From: Dyella_B nitratireducens | GTDB lineage: Bacteria; Pseudomonadota; Gammaproteobacteria; Xanthomonadales; Rhodanobacteraceae | Assembly (NCBI RefSeq): GCF_049532905.1 | Contig: NZ_CP064032.1 | Coordinates: forward strand, 2,046,001-2,110,000 | Reading direction: 5' to 3' | Length of the DNA: 64,000 nucleotides | Shown: piece after piece, positions 15,658 to 24,923 of the stretch | How positions within the stretch are numbered: the first letter of the stretch is position 1 | Layout of the letters: each line of letters opens with the position of its first letter | Notes under the pieces: generated by a model | What the model saw: the letters and a program-made list of their open reading frames with translations, nothing else | What the model was told of the DNA's origin: nothing | Database searches by the model: none | Position numbers and translations under genes: made by a program

Positions 15658-17409
15658 ATGCCGGCGAACAAACCCAGACTGCGGTCTCAACAATGGTTTG
15701 GCACCACAGACAAGAACGGCTTCATGTATCGAAGCTGGATGAAGAACCAGGGCATCCCCGATCACGAATTCGACGGCCGGCCCATCATCGGCATCTGCAA
15801 CACCTGGTCGGAACTGACGCCTTGCAACGCGCATTTCCGCAAGCTGGCCGAACACGTCAAGCACGGCATCTATGAGGCGGGCGGTTTTCCGGTCGAATTC
15901 CCGGTGTTCTCGAACGGTGAATCGAACCTGCGCCCCACGGCAATGCTGACGCGCAATCTCGCCTCGATGGATGTGGAAGAAGCGATCCGCGGCAATCCGA
16001 TCGACGCCGTCGTGCTGATGTGTGGCTGCGACAAGACCACGCCGGCATTGCTGATGGGTGCGGCAAGCGTCGACGTGCCGGCCATCGTGGTGACCGGCGG
16101 CCCGATGCTCAACGGCAAGCTCGAAGGCAAGAACATCGGCTCGGGCACGGCGGTGTGGCGCTTGCACGAAGCGCTGAAAGCGGGCGAGATCGATCTGCAT
16201 CATTTTCTCTCGGCCGAAGCGGGCATGTCGCGTTCGGCAGGCACCTGCAACACCATGGGCACGGCTTCGACGATGGCGTGCATGGCCGAATCGCTCGGCG
16301 TCTCGCTGCCGCACAACGCCGCGATTCCCGCAGTGGACGCGCGCCGCTACGTGCTCGCGCACATGTCGGGCAGCCGCATCGTGCAGATGGCGCTGGAAGA
16401 CTTGAAGCTTTCGAAGATCCTCACGCGCGAGGCGTTCGAGAACGCGATCGCGACCAACGCGGCGATCGGCGGTTCCACCAACGCAGTGATCCATCTAAAA
16501 GCGATCGCCGGCCGTGTCGGCGTGCCGCTCGAACTGGAAGACTGGACGCGCATCGGCCGCCACATCCCCACCCTCGTCGATCTGCAGCCGTCAGGCCGCT
16601 TCCTGATGGAAGAGTTCTATTACGCAGGCGGCCTGCCGGCCGTGCTGCGCCGGTTGGGCGAAGCCAATCGCCTGCCGCATCCGGATGCGTTGACGGTCAA
16701 CGGCAAGTCGATCTGGGACAACGTGTGCGACGCGCCGATCTATGACGACAACGTGATCCGTCCGCTTGACCAGCCGCTGATCGCCGACGGCGGCATCTGC
16801 ATCCTGCGCGGCAATCTCGCGCCGAACGGCGCGGTGTTGAAACCGTCGGCGGCAACGCCTGAGTTGCTCAAGCATCGTGGGCGTGCGGTGGTGTTCGAAA
16901 CTTTCGATCATTACAAGGCCACCATCAGCGACGAATCACTCGACGTCGACCAGGATTCGATCCTGGTGATGAAAAACTGTGGCCCGCGCGGTTATCCGGG
17001 CATGGCCGAAGTCGGCAACATGGGGCTGCCACCCAAACTGCTACGCGAAGGCGTGAAAGACATGGTGCGCATTTCCGATGCGCGCATGAGCGGCACGGCG
17101 TACGGCACGGTGGTGTTGCATGTGGCGCCGGAAGCCGCCGCCGGCGGCCCGCTCGCGGCGGTGCGCAATGGCGACTGGATCGAACTCGATTGCGAAGCGG
17201 GACGGTTGCATCTGGATATCAGCGATGAAGAGCTCGTGCGCCGTTTGCGCCAGCTCGATCCCGCTACCGCGCCAGGCGTGGCGGAACAGCAAGGCAAAGG
17301 TGGATACGCACGGCTTTATATCGACCATGTGCTGCAGGCCGACGAAGGCTGCGATCTGGATTTCCTGGTGGGCAAGCGTGGCGCCGCCGTGCCACGCCAT
17401 TCGCATTGA
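15658..17409 (+). CDS. L-arabonate dehydratase (IlvD/Edd family)
   Basis: A 583-residue enzyme that dehydrates L-arabonate to 2-dehydro-3-deoxy-L-arabonate (called AraC in Azospirillum, not the E. coli regulator). Iron-sulfur ligand cysteines are seen in IGICNTW (Cys47), MCGCDKTTPA (Cys122 and Cys124) and SAGTCNTMG (Cys197); the catalytic serine lies in DARMSGTAYGT near residue 480. Length and motifs match sugar-acid dehydratases with a 2Fe-2S cluster rather than IlvD. It heads the operon and is followed after 11 bases by the semialdehyde dehydrogenase. D-fuconate or D-galactonate could be alternative substrates, but the neighbours favour arabonate. Confidence 0.93.
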   Translation: MPANKPRLRSQQWFGTTDKNGFMYRSWMKNQGIPDHEFDGRPIIGICNTWSELTPCNAHFRKLAEHVKHGIYEAGGFPVEFPVFSNGESNLRPTAMLTRNLASMDVEEAIRGNPIDAVVLMCGCDKTTPALLMGAASVDVPAIVVTGGPMLNGKLEGKNIGSGTAVWRLHEALKAGEIDLHHFLSAEAGMSRSAGTCNTMGTASTMACMAESLGVSLPHNAAIPAVDARRYVLAHMSGSRIVQMALEDLKLSKILTREAFENAIATNAAIGGSTNAVIHLKAIAGRVGVPLELEDWTRIGRHIPTLVDLQPSGRFLMEEFYYAGGLPAVLRRLGEANRLPHPDALTVNGKSIWDNVCDAPIYDDNVIRPLDQPLIADGGICILRGNLAPNGAVLKPSAATPELLKHRGRAVVFETFDHYKATISDESLDVDQDSILVMKNCGPRGYPGMAEVGNMGLPPKLLREGVKDMVRISDARMSGTAYGTVVLHVAPEAAAGGPLAAVRNGDWIELDCEAGRLHLDISDEELVRRLRQLDPATAPGVAEQQGKGGYARLYIDHVLQADEGCDLDFLVGKRGAAVPRHSH

Positions 17410-17420
17410 TAAGGTGAAGC

Positions 17421-19010
17421 ATGACGACGCCGCTCACCGGTGAATTGTTAATGGCAGGCCACACCCAACGTGGCGAAGGCGCGCCATTCCAGGCGTCCGA
17501 CGCGGCAAGCAGCGCGCCGATCGCGCAGCCGGTCTTTTATGGCGCATCGATCGCCGATGTCGACCGGGCCTGTGAACTTGCCGATGAAGCGTTCGACACT
17601 TATCACGCGTTGCCTGCAGAAAAGCGCGCTCGATTTCTCGACGAATGTGCGGCACACATCGAGGCGCTCGGCGATGCCTTGATCGAACGCGCAATGGCCG
17701 AAAGCGGCCTGCCTCGCGCACGCCTTGAAGGCGAACGTGCGCGCACGGCCAATCAGCTGCGCATGTTCGCAACACTGGTTCGCAGTGGTGACGCGCTCGA
17801 CGCACGCATCGAACCTGCCCTGCCCGAACGCCAGCCGCCGCGCACCGATCTGCGTTTCTGGCGCATCGGCGTCGGACCAGTCGCAGTGTTTGGCGCGAGC
17901 AATTTTCCGCTGGCGTTTTCGGTAGCCGGCGGCGATACGGCATCGGCCCTTGCAGCGGGCTGTCCCGTGGTCGTGAAGGCGCACCCGGCGCATCCCGGCA
18001 CCTCCGAACTGGTCGGACGTGCCATCCAGCAAGCCATTGCCGCAGTAGGTCTGCCTGCAGGCGTATTCGCGCTGCTGTTCGACGCGGGCCATGACGTGGG
18101 CAGTGCACTGGTCCAGCATCCGGCGATTCGCGCGGTAGGCTTTACCGGTTCGCGTGCGGGTGGGTTGGCGTTGGTGAAACTTGCGGCGGCGCGGCCCGAA
18201 CCGATTCCCGTCTACGCCGAAATGAGCAGCGTGAATCCGAACCTGTTGCTGCCCGCTGCATTGGCCGCGCGCGGCGAAACACTGGCACGCGAGTTCACGG
18301 CATCGGCCACGCTTGGCTGCGGCCAGTTCTGCACCAATCCAGGCTTGATGCTCGGCCTGGCAGGTGCCGATTTCGATGCATTCGCCACGCATGCCGCACG
18401 CGAATTCAGTGCGGCACCGGCAGGCGTCATGCTGACGGCCGCTATGCTGCGTGCATACGAACGCGGCATCGAACGGCTTGCACGGCATCCGCACGTCACA
18501 ACGCTTGCACGCGGTGCGTCCGCGCCAAACCGTGCGCAGGCAGCGTTGTTACGCGTAAGTGCCAGCCATCTTCTTGCCGACCACACACTCGGCGAAGAGG
18601 TGTTCGGCCCAAGCAGCATGCTGGTCGAATGCGCCGACGTGGCCGAACTGCGCACGCTGCTGCGCACGCTCGAAGGCCAGCTCACCATCACGCTGCATAT
18701 GGAACCGGGCGATGCCGAGCTTGCACGCACGCTGCTGCCGCTGATCGAGCGCAAGGCAGGCCGCGTGCTGGCGAACGGTTTTCCGACCGGTGTCGAAGTG
18801 TGCGATGCGATCGTGCATGGCGGTCCGTTTCCGGCCACGTCGGATGGACGCAGTACGTCGGTGGGCACGGCGGCGATCGAGCGCTTTTTGCGGCCGGTGT
18901 GTTATCAGAATTTTGCCGATGAGCTGTTGCCGGATGCGTTGCGTGATGGCAATCCGTTGGGCTTGCATCGCCGTTTTTCCGGCAAGCCGGAAGCTCCAAA
19001 AAGTACGTAA
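17421..19010 (+). CDS. 2,5-dioxovalerate (alpha-ketoglutarate semialdehyde) dehydrogenase
   Basis: A 529-residue aldehyde dehydrogenase that oxidises alpha-ketoglutarate semialdehyde to 2-oxoglutarate, the last step of the non-phosphorylated pentose route. The catalytic Cys lies in GCGQFCTNPG and the general base Glu in VYAEMSSVNP; the cofactor loop reads FGASNFPLAF ... GFTGSRAGG. Size and sequence fit the longer NADP-type class (as in glucarate and hydroxyproline pathways) rather than the 481-residue AraE of Azospirillum. The stop is followed by a palindromic repeat that separates it from the next gene. Confidence 0.92.
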   Translation: MTTPLTGELLMAGHTQRGEGAPFQASDAASSAPIAQPVFYGASIADVDRACELADEAFDTYHALPAEKRARFLDECAAHIEALGDALIERAMAESGLPRARLEGERARTANQLRMFATLVRSGDALDARIEPALPERQPPRTDLRFWRIGVGPVAVFGASNFPLAFSVAGGDTASALAAGCPVVVKAHPAHPGTSELVGRAIQQAIAAVGLPAGVFALLFDAGHDVGSALVQHPAIRAVGFTGSRAGGLALVKLAAARPEPIPVYAEMSSVNPNLLLPAALAARGETLAREFTASATLGCGQFCTNPGLMLGLAGADFDAFATHAAREFSAAPAGVMLTAAMLRAYERGIERLARHPHVTTLARGASAPNRAQAALLRVSASHLLADHTLGEEVFGPSSMLVECADVAELRTLLRTLEGQLTITLHMEPGDAELARTLLPLIERKAGRVLANGFPTGVEVCDAIVHGGPFPATSDGRSTSVGTAAIERFLRPVCYQNFADELLPDALRDGNPLGLHRRFSGKPEAPKST

Positions 19011-19050
19011 CGGGATACGCAGATTGCCATGAAACCCGCCCTGCTCTGTG

Positions 19051-19133
19051 GCCGTCATTCCCGCGAAAGCGGGAATCCATCTTCGCTCGTGCATCAGAGC
19101 AACATGGATTCCCGCTTTCGCGGGAATGACGGC
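19051..19133. repeat. Perfect 30-base inverted repeat inside the ara operon
   Basis: Arms 19051-19080 and 19104-19133 are exact inverses, containing GTCATTCCCGCGAAAGCGGG. The loop is 23 bases. It sits between the dehydrogenase stop (19010) and the next start (19168), in the position of an mRNA-stabilising or attenuating hairpin. Confidence 0.95.
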
Positions 19134-19167
19134 CGTGAGAGGTGGCGCGACGAATGAAAGAGACAGG

Positions 19168-20100
19168 ATGACCAACGCCATGACGCCACCCCGCTACCGC
19201 GGCATCTTCCCCGTCGTACCCACCACCTTCACCGAAACTGGCGAACTGGATCTTGCCAGCCAAAAGCGCGCCGTCGATTTCATGATCGACGCCGGTTCCG
19301 ACGGCTTGTGCATCCTGGCCAACTTCTCCGAGCAATTTTCCCTGTCCGACGACGAGCGCGAGATCATCACCCGCACCGTGCTCGAACACGTCGGCGGCCG
19401 CGTGCCGGTGATCGTCACCACCACCCACTACGGCACCACCGTCAGCGCCGCACGCAGCAAGCGTGCGCAGGAACAAGGCGCGGCGATGGTCATGCTGATG
19501 CCACCTTATCACGGTGCCACCTTTCGCGTGCCCGAGTCGCAGATCTACGACTTCTATGCGCGCGTTTCCGACGCGATCGACATCCCGATCATGATCCAGG
19601 ATGCACCGGCAAGCGGCACCGCACTGTCGGCCGCGTTTCTTGCACGCATGGCACGCGACATCGAACACGTTGCCTACTTCAAAATCGAAACGCCAGGCGC
19701 CGCCAACAAGCTGCGCGAACTGATCCGCCTGGCGGGCGACGCAGCGGAAGGCCCGTGGGATGGTGAGGAAGCGATCACGCTTTTCGCGGACTTGAATGCC
19801 GGCGCGACCGGCTCGATGACCGGTGGCGGCTATCCCGATGGCATCCGCCCGATTATCGAGGCGCATCGCGAAGGCCGCGTCGACGACGCGTTTGCGCACT
19901 ACCAACGGTGGCTGCCGCTGATCAATCACGAAAACCGCCAGGCTGGCATGCTTGCCTGCAAGGCACTAATGAAGGAAGGTGGCGTGATTGCCTGCGAGCT
20001 GCCGCGCCATCCGCTGTCCACCATGCATCCGGAGACGCGCCACGAACTGATCGCCATCGCACGCAGGCTCGATCCGCTCGTCTTGCATTGGGGAAAATAA
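19168..20100 (+). CDS. araD: L-2-keto-3-deoxyarabonate dehydratase
   Basis: A 310-residue DHDPS/NAL-family enzyme converting 2-dehydro-3-deoxy-L-arabonate to alpha-ketoglutarate semialdehyde. RYRGIFPVVPTTFTETGELD, GLCILANFSEQF, VMLMPPYHGATFRVPE and the Schiff-base lysine in AYFKIETPGAANK closely follow the Azospirillum AraD pattern as I remember it. The name araD here is the Azospirillum one, not the E. coli ribulose-phosphate epimerase. The frame is open upstream through the repeat to 19048, but translating the repeat is implausible; ATG at 19168 is chosen and 19180 is possible. The next ATG directly abuts the stop. Confidence 0.93.
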   Translation: MTNAMTPPRYRGIFPVVPTTFTETGELDLASQKRAVDFMIDAGSDGLCILANFSEQFSLSDDEREIITRTVLEHVGGRVPVIVTTTHYGTTVSAARSKRAQEQGAAMVMLMPPYHGATFRVPESQIYDFYARVSDAIDIPIMIQDAPASGTALSAAFLARMARDIEHVAYFKIETPGAANKLRELIRLAGDAAEGPWDGEEAITLFADLNAGATGSMTGGGYPDGIRPIIEAHREGRVDDAFAHYQRWLPLINHENRQAGMLACKALMKEGGVIACELPRHPLSTMHPETRHELIAIARRLDPLVLHWGK

Positions 20101-21039
20101 ATGACAGCAACAAACGCTTGCTACACCGTAGGTATCGTCGGCGTCGGCAAGATCGCCCGTGACCAGCATCTGCCCGCCATCGCGGGAAACCCGGGCTTCC
20201 GGCTCGTTGCCGCGGCAAGCCGCAACGCGCAGGTCGAGCACGTGCGCAACTATCCCGATATCGACACGCTGCTCGGCGCTGAAAAAGAACTTGACGCCGT
20301 GTCGCTGTGCGCACCGCCACAGGTTCGTTACGAACAGGCACGCGCCGCCTTGCTCGCGGGCAAACACGTAATGCTGGAAAAGCCGCCCGGCGCAGGCGTG
20401 AGCGAAGTGGAAGCGCTGCGCACGCTCGCGCATAAACATGGCCGCACGCTGTTCGCCACCTGGCATTCGCGCTACGCCAGCGCCGTCGAACCGGCGCGAG
20501 CGTGGCTCGCCCACCGCAGCCTGCGTGCGGTCCACGTACGTTGGAAAGAAGATGTACGCCGCTGGCATCCAGGCCAGCAGTGGATCTGGGAGCCGGGTGG
20601 ACTGGGTGTGTTCGATCCGGGCATCAACGCGCTGTCCATCGTGACGCAGATCCTGCCGCGCGATGTATTGCTGCGCGATGCCACGCTGCACATCCCCAGC
20701 GATTGCGCGACACCCATCGCTGCCGAACTCGATTGCATCGATGCCGACGGTGTACCCGTACGCGCGGAATTCGACTGGCGCCATGGCCCGGTCGAGCAAT
20801 GGGAGATCGACGTCGATACCGACGACGGCCTGCTCTCGATCAGCGAAGGCGGCAAGCGCCTGGTGATTGCCGGCGGGTCGGTGGCACTCGGCGCCGAACG
20901 CGAATACCCGGCGCTGTACGAGCGCTTCCACCAGCTCATTTCGCAGCGTACGGACGATGTGGACGTACGCCCGCTGCGTCTGGTCGCCGATGCTTTCCTG
21001 CTTGGCAGGCACGTCGCCGTCGAAGCTTTTGGCCACTGA
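20101..21039 (+). CDS. araA: L-arabinose 1-dehydrogenase (Gfo/Idh/MocA family)
   Basis: A 312-residue NAD(P)-dependent dehydrogenase that oxidises L-arabinose (and D-galactose) to the lactone. GIVGVGKIARDQHLPAI is the dinucleotide fold, LDAVSLCAPPQVRYEQARAA and MLEKPPGA (with the Lys of the EKP motif) follow, and WKEDVRRWHPGQQWIWEPGG and GVFDPGINALSIV carry the catalytic Asp/Asn-type residues. These closely match Azospirillum AraA, whose name is used; it is not E. coli arabinose isomerase. The gene starts at the base after the araD stop. Confidence 0.93.
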   Translation: MTATNACYTVGIVGVGKIARDQHLPAIAGNPGFRLVAAASRNAQVEHVRNYPDIDTLLGAEKELDAVSLCAPPQVRYEQARAALLAGKHVMLEKPPGAGVSEVEALRTLAHKHGRTLFATWHSRYASAVEPARAWLAHRSLRAVHVRWKEDVRRWHPGQQWIWEPGGLGVFDPGINALSIVTQILPRDVLLRDATLHIPSDCATPIAAELDCIDADGVPVRAEFDWRHGPVEQWEIDVDTDDGLLSISEGGKRLVIAGGSVALGAEREYPALYERFHQLISQRTDDVDVRPLRLVADAFLLGRHVAVEAFGH

Positions 21040-21085
21040 ACACGATAGGGACATCCGCAACCGCCGCGCCCGAGGAGATTGGAGC

Positions 21086-22090
21086 ATGACCAGCAAGATC
21101 CGCCGATTTACCCATCGCGCTGCGTTCGCGGCCATGGCCATGAGCGTGCTCGGCTTGAGCGCATGCCACCATGCCGACGCTCCGACCAAGATCGGCTTTC
21201 TGGTGAAGATGCCGGAACAGGCATGGTTCATCAACGAGGAAAAGGCCGCCACCGAGCTTGGCAAGAAGGAAGGCTTCTCGGTAGTGAGCATCGGCACACC
21301 AGACGGCGAGAAGGTGCTTGCCGCGATCGACAACCTCGGCGCACAAGGCGCGCAAGGTTTCGTGATCTGTCCGCCCGATGTACGACTGGGGCCGGCGATC
21401 CGCGCACGCGCAAAGCAGTACGACATGAAGTTCGTGACGGTGGATGATCGGCTGGTCGATGGCTCCGGCAAGCCGCTTGATGGTGTGCCCCATCTGGGCA
21501 TGTCCTCGTTCAAGATCGGCAACCAGGTCGGCCAGGCTATTGCCGATGAAATGAAAAAGCGCGGCTGGAAACCGGAGGAAGTCGGTGCACTGCGCATCAC
21601 CGATGACCAGCTGCCAACGGCCAAGCAGCGTACCGATGGTGCCACGGAGACGCTGCTTGCCAGTGGCTTCAAGAAGGAAAACATCTTCGACGCGCCACAA
21701 CGGACCACCGACGACGAAGGCGGCTTCAATGCGGCCTCACCGGTGCTTGCTCAGCATCCGGATATCAAGAAGTGGGTGATCTACGCGCTCAATGAAGAAA
21801 CCGTGCTGGGTGCGGTGCGTGCGACCGAGCAATTGCATATTCCGGCGGAGGATGTGGTTGGCGTCGGCATAAACGGTGCCGGCGAGGCGTTTGCCGAGTT
21901 CCAGAAGAAGGAGGCTACCGGGTTCTACGGGACGATTGCGGTGAGCTCGACCCATCACGGCAGGGACAGTGCGCAGAACCTGGTGGATTGGATCCGCACC
22001 GGCAAGGAGCCGCCGGCAGATACGCAGACGGCGGGAGCGCTGATGACGCGTGACAACTGGCAGAAGGTGCGGGCCGATTTGGGTATCTAA
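21086..22090 (+). CDS. araF: L-arabinose-binding protein AraF (predicted lipoprotein)
   Basis: A 334-residue substrate-binding protein of the periplasmic-binding-protein type I fold (IGFLVKMPEQAWFINEEKAA; GVGINGAGEAFAEFQ). It resembles E. coli AraF in motifs such as PDGEKVLAAIDNLGAQGAQG and PPDVRLGPAI. Unusually, the N-terminus ends its hydrophobic stretch with LGLSAC, a lipobox with Cys27, so the protein is probably a lipoprotein. Start at 21086 has GGAGATTGGAG upstream; the open frame back to 20867 overlaps araA. It delivers arabinose to AraG/AraH. Confidence 0.93.
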   Translation: MTSKIRRFTHRAAFAAMAMSVLGLSACHHADAPTKIGFLVKMPEQAWFINEEKAATELGKKEGFSVVSIGTPDGEKVLAAIDNLGAQGAQGFVICPPDVRLGPAIRARAKQYDMKFVTVDDRLVDGSGKPLDGVPHLGMSSFKIGNQVGQAIADEMKKRGWKPEEVGALRITDDQLPTAKQRTDGATETLLASGFKKENIFDAPQRTTDDEGGFNAASPVLAQHPDIKKWVIYALNEETVLGAVRATEQLHIPAEDVVGVGINGAGEAFAEFQKKEATGFYGTIAVSSTHHGRDSAQNLVDWIRTGKEPPADTQTAGALMTRDNWQKVRADLGI

Positions 22091-22150
22091 ACCTGCTTCG
22101 CAAATCAACATATAGGTGCACAACTTCTTCAAATGCCCAATCCCGCCTCA

Positions 22151-22273
22151 CCGTCATTCCGGCGAAAGCCGGAATCCAGTACAAACACGTGGCGCGAAGC
22201 GCTCAACATAAAAAGTTACGTGTGCTTCGCACGCCATATTTGGACTGGATTCCGGCTTTCGCCGGAATGACGG
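22151..22273. repeat. Perfect 30-base inverted repeat between araF and araG
   Basis: Arms 22151-22180 and 22244-22273 are exact inverses with core GTCATTCCGGCGAAAGCCGG. The loop is 63 bases. It sits in the 248-base gap between the binding-protein and ATPase genes, the classical place for differential expression of an abundant binding protein. Confidence 0.95.
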
Positions 22274-22338
22274 CAAGGCAAGCATCCATTCCTCGCAAGC
22301 CCGAGCCTTCTCGATAGAGCACGCACAGCATTGAAACC

Positions 22339-23859
22339 ATGACATTCGCGAGCGCAGCCGTTCAACTAGCCAGGCACGCCTACCTGGAACTCGACGGCAT
22401 CACCGTCAGCTTTCCCGGCGTGCGCGCGCTCAATGGCGTATCGCTGCAAGTACGCGCAGGCGAAGTGCATGGCCTGATGGGCGAAAACGGGGCCGGCAAA
22501 TCCACGCTGCTCAAAGTGCTCTCGGGCGTGAACCAGCCACAGGCCGGCACGCTGAGCTTGAATGGCGTCACACACCGCTTCACTCACACGCGCGCCGCGA
22601 TCGACGCCGGCATCGCCATCATCTACCAGGAACTGCATCTGGTACCCGAGCTGACGGTGGCCGACAACCTGATGCTCGGGCAACTGCCCAACCGTTTCGG
22701 CGTGCTCGACAAGCGTGCCCTGATCAAGCGCGCCGTGGATGAACTCAAGCGCCTCGGCGAGCACATCGACCCGCGCACGCCGGTAAAGCATCTCTCCATC
22801 GGCCAGCGCCAGATGATCGAGATCGGCAAGGCATTGATGCGCGATGCGCGCGTGATCGCCTTCGACGAACCCACCAGCTCGCTCTCCGCACGCGAAACCG
22901 AACATCTCTTTCGCATCATCAACGCGCTGCGCGCGGATGGGCGGGCGATCATCTACGTCACCCATCGCATGGAAGAAGTGGATGCGCTATGCGACCGCGT
23001 CACGGTGTTTCGCGACGGCAAACGCATTGAAACATTCGAATCGGTAGCCAACCTGGACCGCCACCAGCTGATTGCAGCCATGGTCGGCCGACCGATCGCG
23101 GACGTCTACGGCTATCGCCCGCGCGTTGCGGGTAACGTGCTGCTCGAAGCAAAGGAGCTGATGGGGCCAGGGCTGGCCGAACCGGCATCGTTTACCACGC
23201 GCCGCGGCGAGATCGTGGGTTTCTTCGGGCTGGTGGGCGCAGGACGCTCCGAGCTGATGAAGTTGATCTATGGCGCAACGCGCGCTAGTGCCGGCCACGT
23301 CGAACTCGGCGGCAAGCGCGTCAACTTCAGCAGCCCGCGCGACGCCGTGCGCGCCGGCATCGCACTGTGCCCCGAAGATCGCAAGCAGGAAGGCATCGTC
23401 GCCATCGCGTCGGTGGCCGACAACCTCAACCTCAGCGCGCGCCGCCACTTCAGCCGCGCGGGCTTTCTGCTCGATGCCAAACGCGAGCGCGCGTTGACGC
23501 AGGATTACATCCGGAAACTTGCGATCAAGACCCGCAACAGCGATACCGCCATCGGCACGCTCTCCGGCGGCAACCAGCAGAAGGTGATCCTGTCGCGCTG
23601 GCTGGCCGAGCGTATCGAGGTGTTCTTGATGGACGAGCCGACGCGCGGCATCGACGTGGGCGCGCGCGCCGAGATCTATCACCTGCTTTACGAACTCGCC
23701 GAAGCCGGGCGCAGCGTGCTGATGGTGTCGAGCGACCTTGCCGAGGTGATCGGCGTGGCGGATCGCATCATCGTAATGCGCGAAGGGCGCATCGTGGGCA
23801 ACGTGCCGAAGGCCGAGGCGACGCCCGACGAGTTGATCAAGATGGCGCTGCCGCGCTGA
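22339..23859 (+). CDS. araG: L-arabinose ABC transporter ATP-binding protein
   Basis: A 506-residue duplicated ATPase of the sugar (CUT2) class. The first half has Walker A GENGAGKST (residues 48-56), signature LSIGQRQ and Walker B VIAFDEPTS. The second half has a degenerate Walker A GLVGAGRSE, signature LSGGNQQK and VFLMDEPTRG. This asymmetry is typical of AraG, RbsA and MglA. It powers import of L-arabinose bound by AraF through AraH. The next gene follows after 21 bases. Position and partners favour arabinose over ribose or galactose. Confidence 0.94.
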   Translation: MTFASAAVQLARHAYLELDGITVSFPGVRALNGVSLQVRAGEVHGLMGENGAGKSTLLKVLSGVNQPQAGTLSLNGVTHRFTHTRAAIDAGIAIIYQELHLVPELTVADNLMLGQLPNRFGVLDKRALIKRAVDELKRLGEHIDPRTPVKHLSIGQRQMIEIGKALMRDARVIAFDEPTSSLSARETEHLFRIINALRADGRAIIYVTHRMEEVDALCDRVTVFRDGKRIETFESVANLDRHQLIAAMVGRPIADVYGYRPRVAGNVLLEAKELMGPGLAEPASFTTRRGEIVGFFGLVGAGRSELMKLIYGATRASAGHVELGGKRVNFSSPRDAVRAGIALCPEDRKQEGIVAIASVADNLNLSARRHFSRAGFLLDAKRERALTQDYIRKLAIKTRNSDTAIGTLSGGNQQKVILSRWLAERIEVFLMDEPTRGIDVGARAEIYHLLYELAEAGRSVLMVSSDLAEVIGVADRIIVMREGRIVGNVPKAEATPDELIKMALPR

Positions 23860-23880
23860 CACACTTAAGACGAGCCATAG

Positions 23881-24894
23881 ATGAGCCGAGCCATGCAACC
23901 AGAGGAAACCTCGTCCACCACCGAAGCATCTGCGCCGCCCGTCGTGCCGATGCACGTGCGCGCGTGGAACCTGCTCAACAAGTCCGGCATCGTGGTCGCC
24001 TTCGTCGTGCTGTTCGTGCTGCTGTCCGTCACGGTGCCCGACTTCCTCACCACCCGGAATATCCAGGGCCTGCTGCTCTCCGTCACGCTGATCGGCTCGA
24101 TCGCCGTCACCATGATGTTTGTGCTGGCGCTCGGTGAGGTCGATCTTTCGGTCGCCTCCATCGTCGCGTTCGCAGGCGTGGTGGCCGCCACCGTCATCAC
24201 GCAAACGCACAGCGTGCTGCTGGGCGTTGTGGCCGGCATCCTGGCGGGTGGCGCGGTCGGCCTGGTGAACGGCGTGCTGGTCGCGCGCTTCAAGGTCAAC
24301 TCATTGATCGCCACACTCGCCATGATGGAAGCCGTGCGCGGCCTCGCCTATCTCACCTCCAACGGCGATGCCGTGATGATCTCGCAGGAAAGTTTCTTTG
24401 CGCTCGGCAGTGGCTCGTTCCTCGGCATCTCGTACCCGATCTGGAGCAACATCGTCGGCTTCGTGGTGTTCGGCTTCCTGTTGAACAAGACCGTGTTCGG
24501 CAAGCACGTACTCGCCGTGGGCGGCAACAGCGAAGCGGCTTTGCTGGCAGGCCTGCCGGTGACGCGCATCAAGATCATGGTGTTCGTGCTGCAGGGTTTG
24601 GTGACGGGCTTCGCCGGCGTGATGCTCGCCTCGCGCATGAGCCTCGGCGATCCGAAAACCTCGGTGGGCCTCGAGCTCGGCGTGATCTCCGCGTGCGTGC
24701 TGGGTGGCGTATCGCTTACCGGCGGTGTGGCGACCATTTCAGGCGTGCTGGTGGGCGTGCTGATCATGGGTGCCGTGCAGAACGTAATGAGCCTGATGAA
24801 CGTGCCGACGTTCTATCAATATCTGATCCGCGGCGGCATTCTGCTGTTGGCGGTGCTGTTCGACCAGTACCGGCGCAGCAGGCGCCGTGTATGA
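23881..24894 (+). CDS. araH: L-arabinose ABC transporter permease
   Basis: A 337-residue inner-membrane permease of the CUT2 sugar family with about eight to ten hydrophobic segments. Family landmarks include NIQGLLLSVTLIGSIAVTMM, ALGEVDLSVASIVAFAG, NGVLVARFKVNSLIATLAMM and GGVSLTGGVATISGVLVG. The N-terminal 25 residues are a soluble Ser/Thr/Pro-rich tail. It forms the transmembrane channel with AraG and AraF. The GH27 gene begins 30 bases downstream. Confidence 0.93.
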   Translation: MSRAMQPEETSSTTEASAPPVVPMHVRAWNLLNKSGIVVAFVVLFVLLSVTVPDFLTTRNIQGLLLSVTLIGSIAVTMMFVLALGEVDLSVASIVAFAGVVAATVITQTHSVLLGVVAGILAGGAVGLVNGVLVARFKVNSLIATLAMMEAVRGLAYLTSNGDAVMISQESFFALGSGSFLGISYPIWSNIVGFVVFGFLLNKTVFGKHVLAVGGNSEAALLAGLPVTRIKIMVFVLQGLVTGFAGVMLASRMSLGDPKTSVGLELGVISACVLGGVSLTGGVATISGVLVGVLIMGAVQNVMSLMNVPTFYQYLIRGGILLLAVLFDQYRRSRRRV

Positions 24895-24923
24895 CGATAC
24901 ACATGATCGTCAGAGGACATGCC

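Noticed and set aside
19168..21039. E. coli-type AraD epimerase and AraA isomerase
   Set aside because: The sequences are DHDPS-family and Gfo/Idh/MocA-family enzymes; only the Azospirillum gene names coincide.
19966..21729. 587-codon antisense frame across araD/araA/araF
   Set aside because: Overlaps three strongly supported genes; no motif.
22987..24210. 407-codon antisense frame across araG/araH
   Set aside because: Spans two well-supported genes on the other strand and has no domain.
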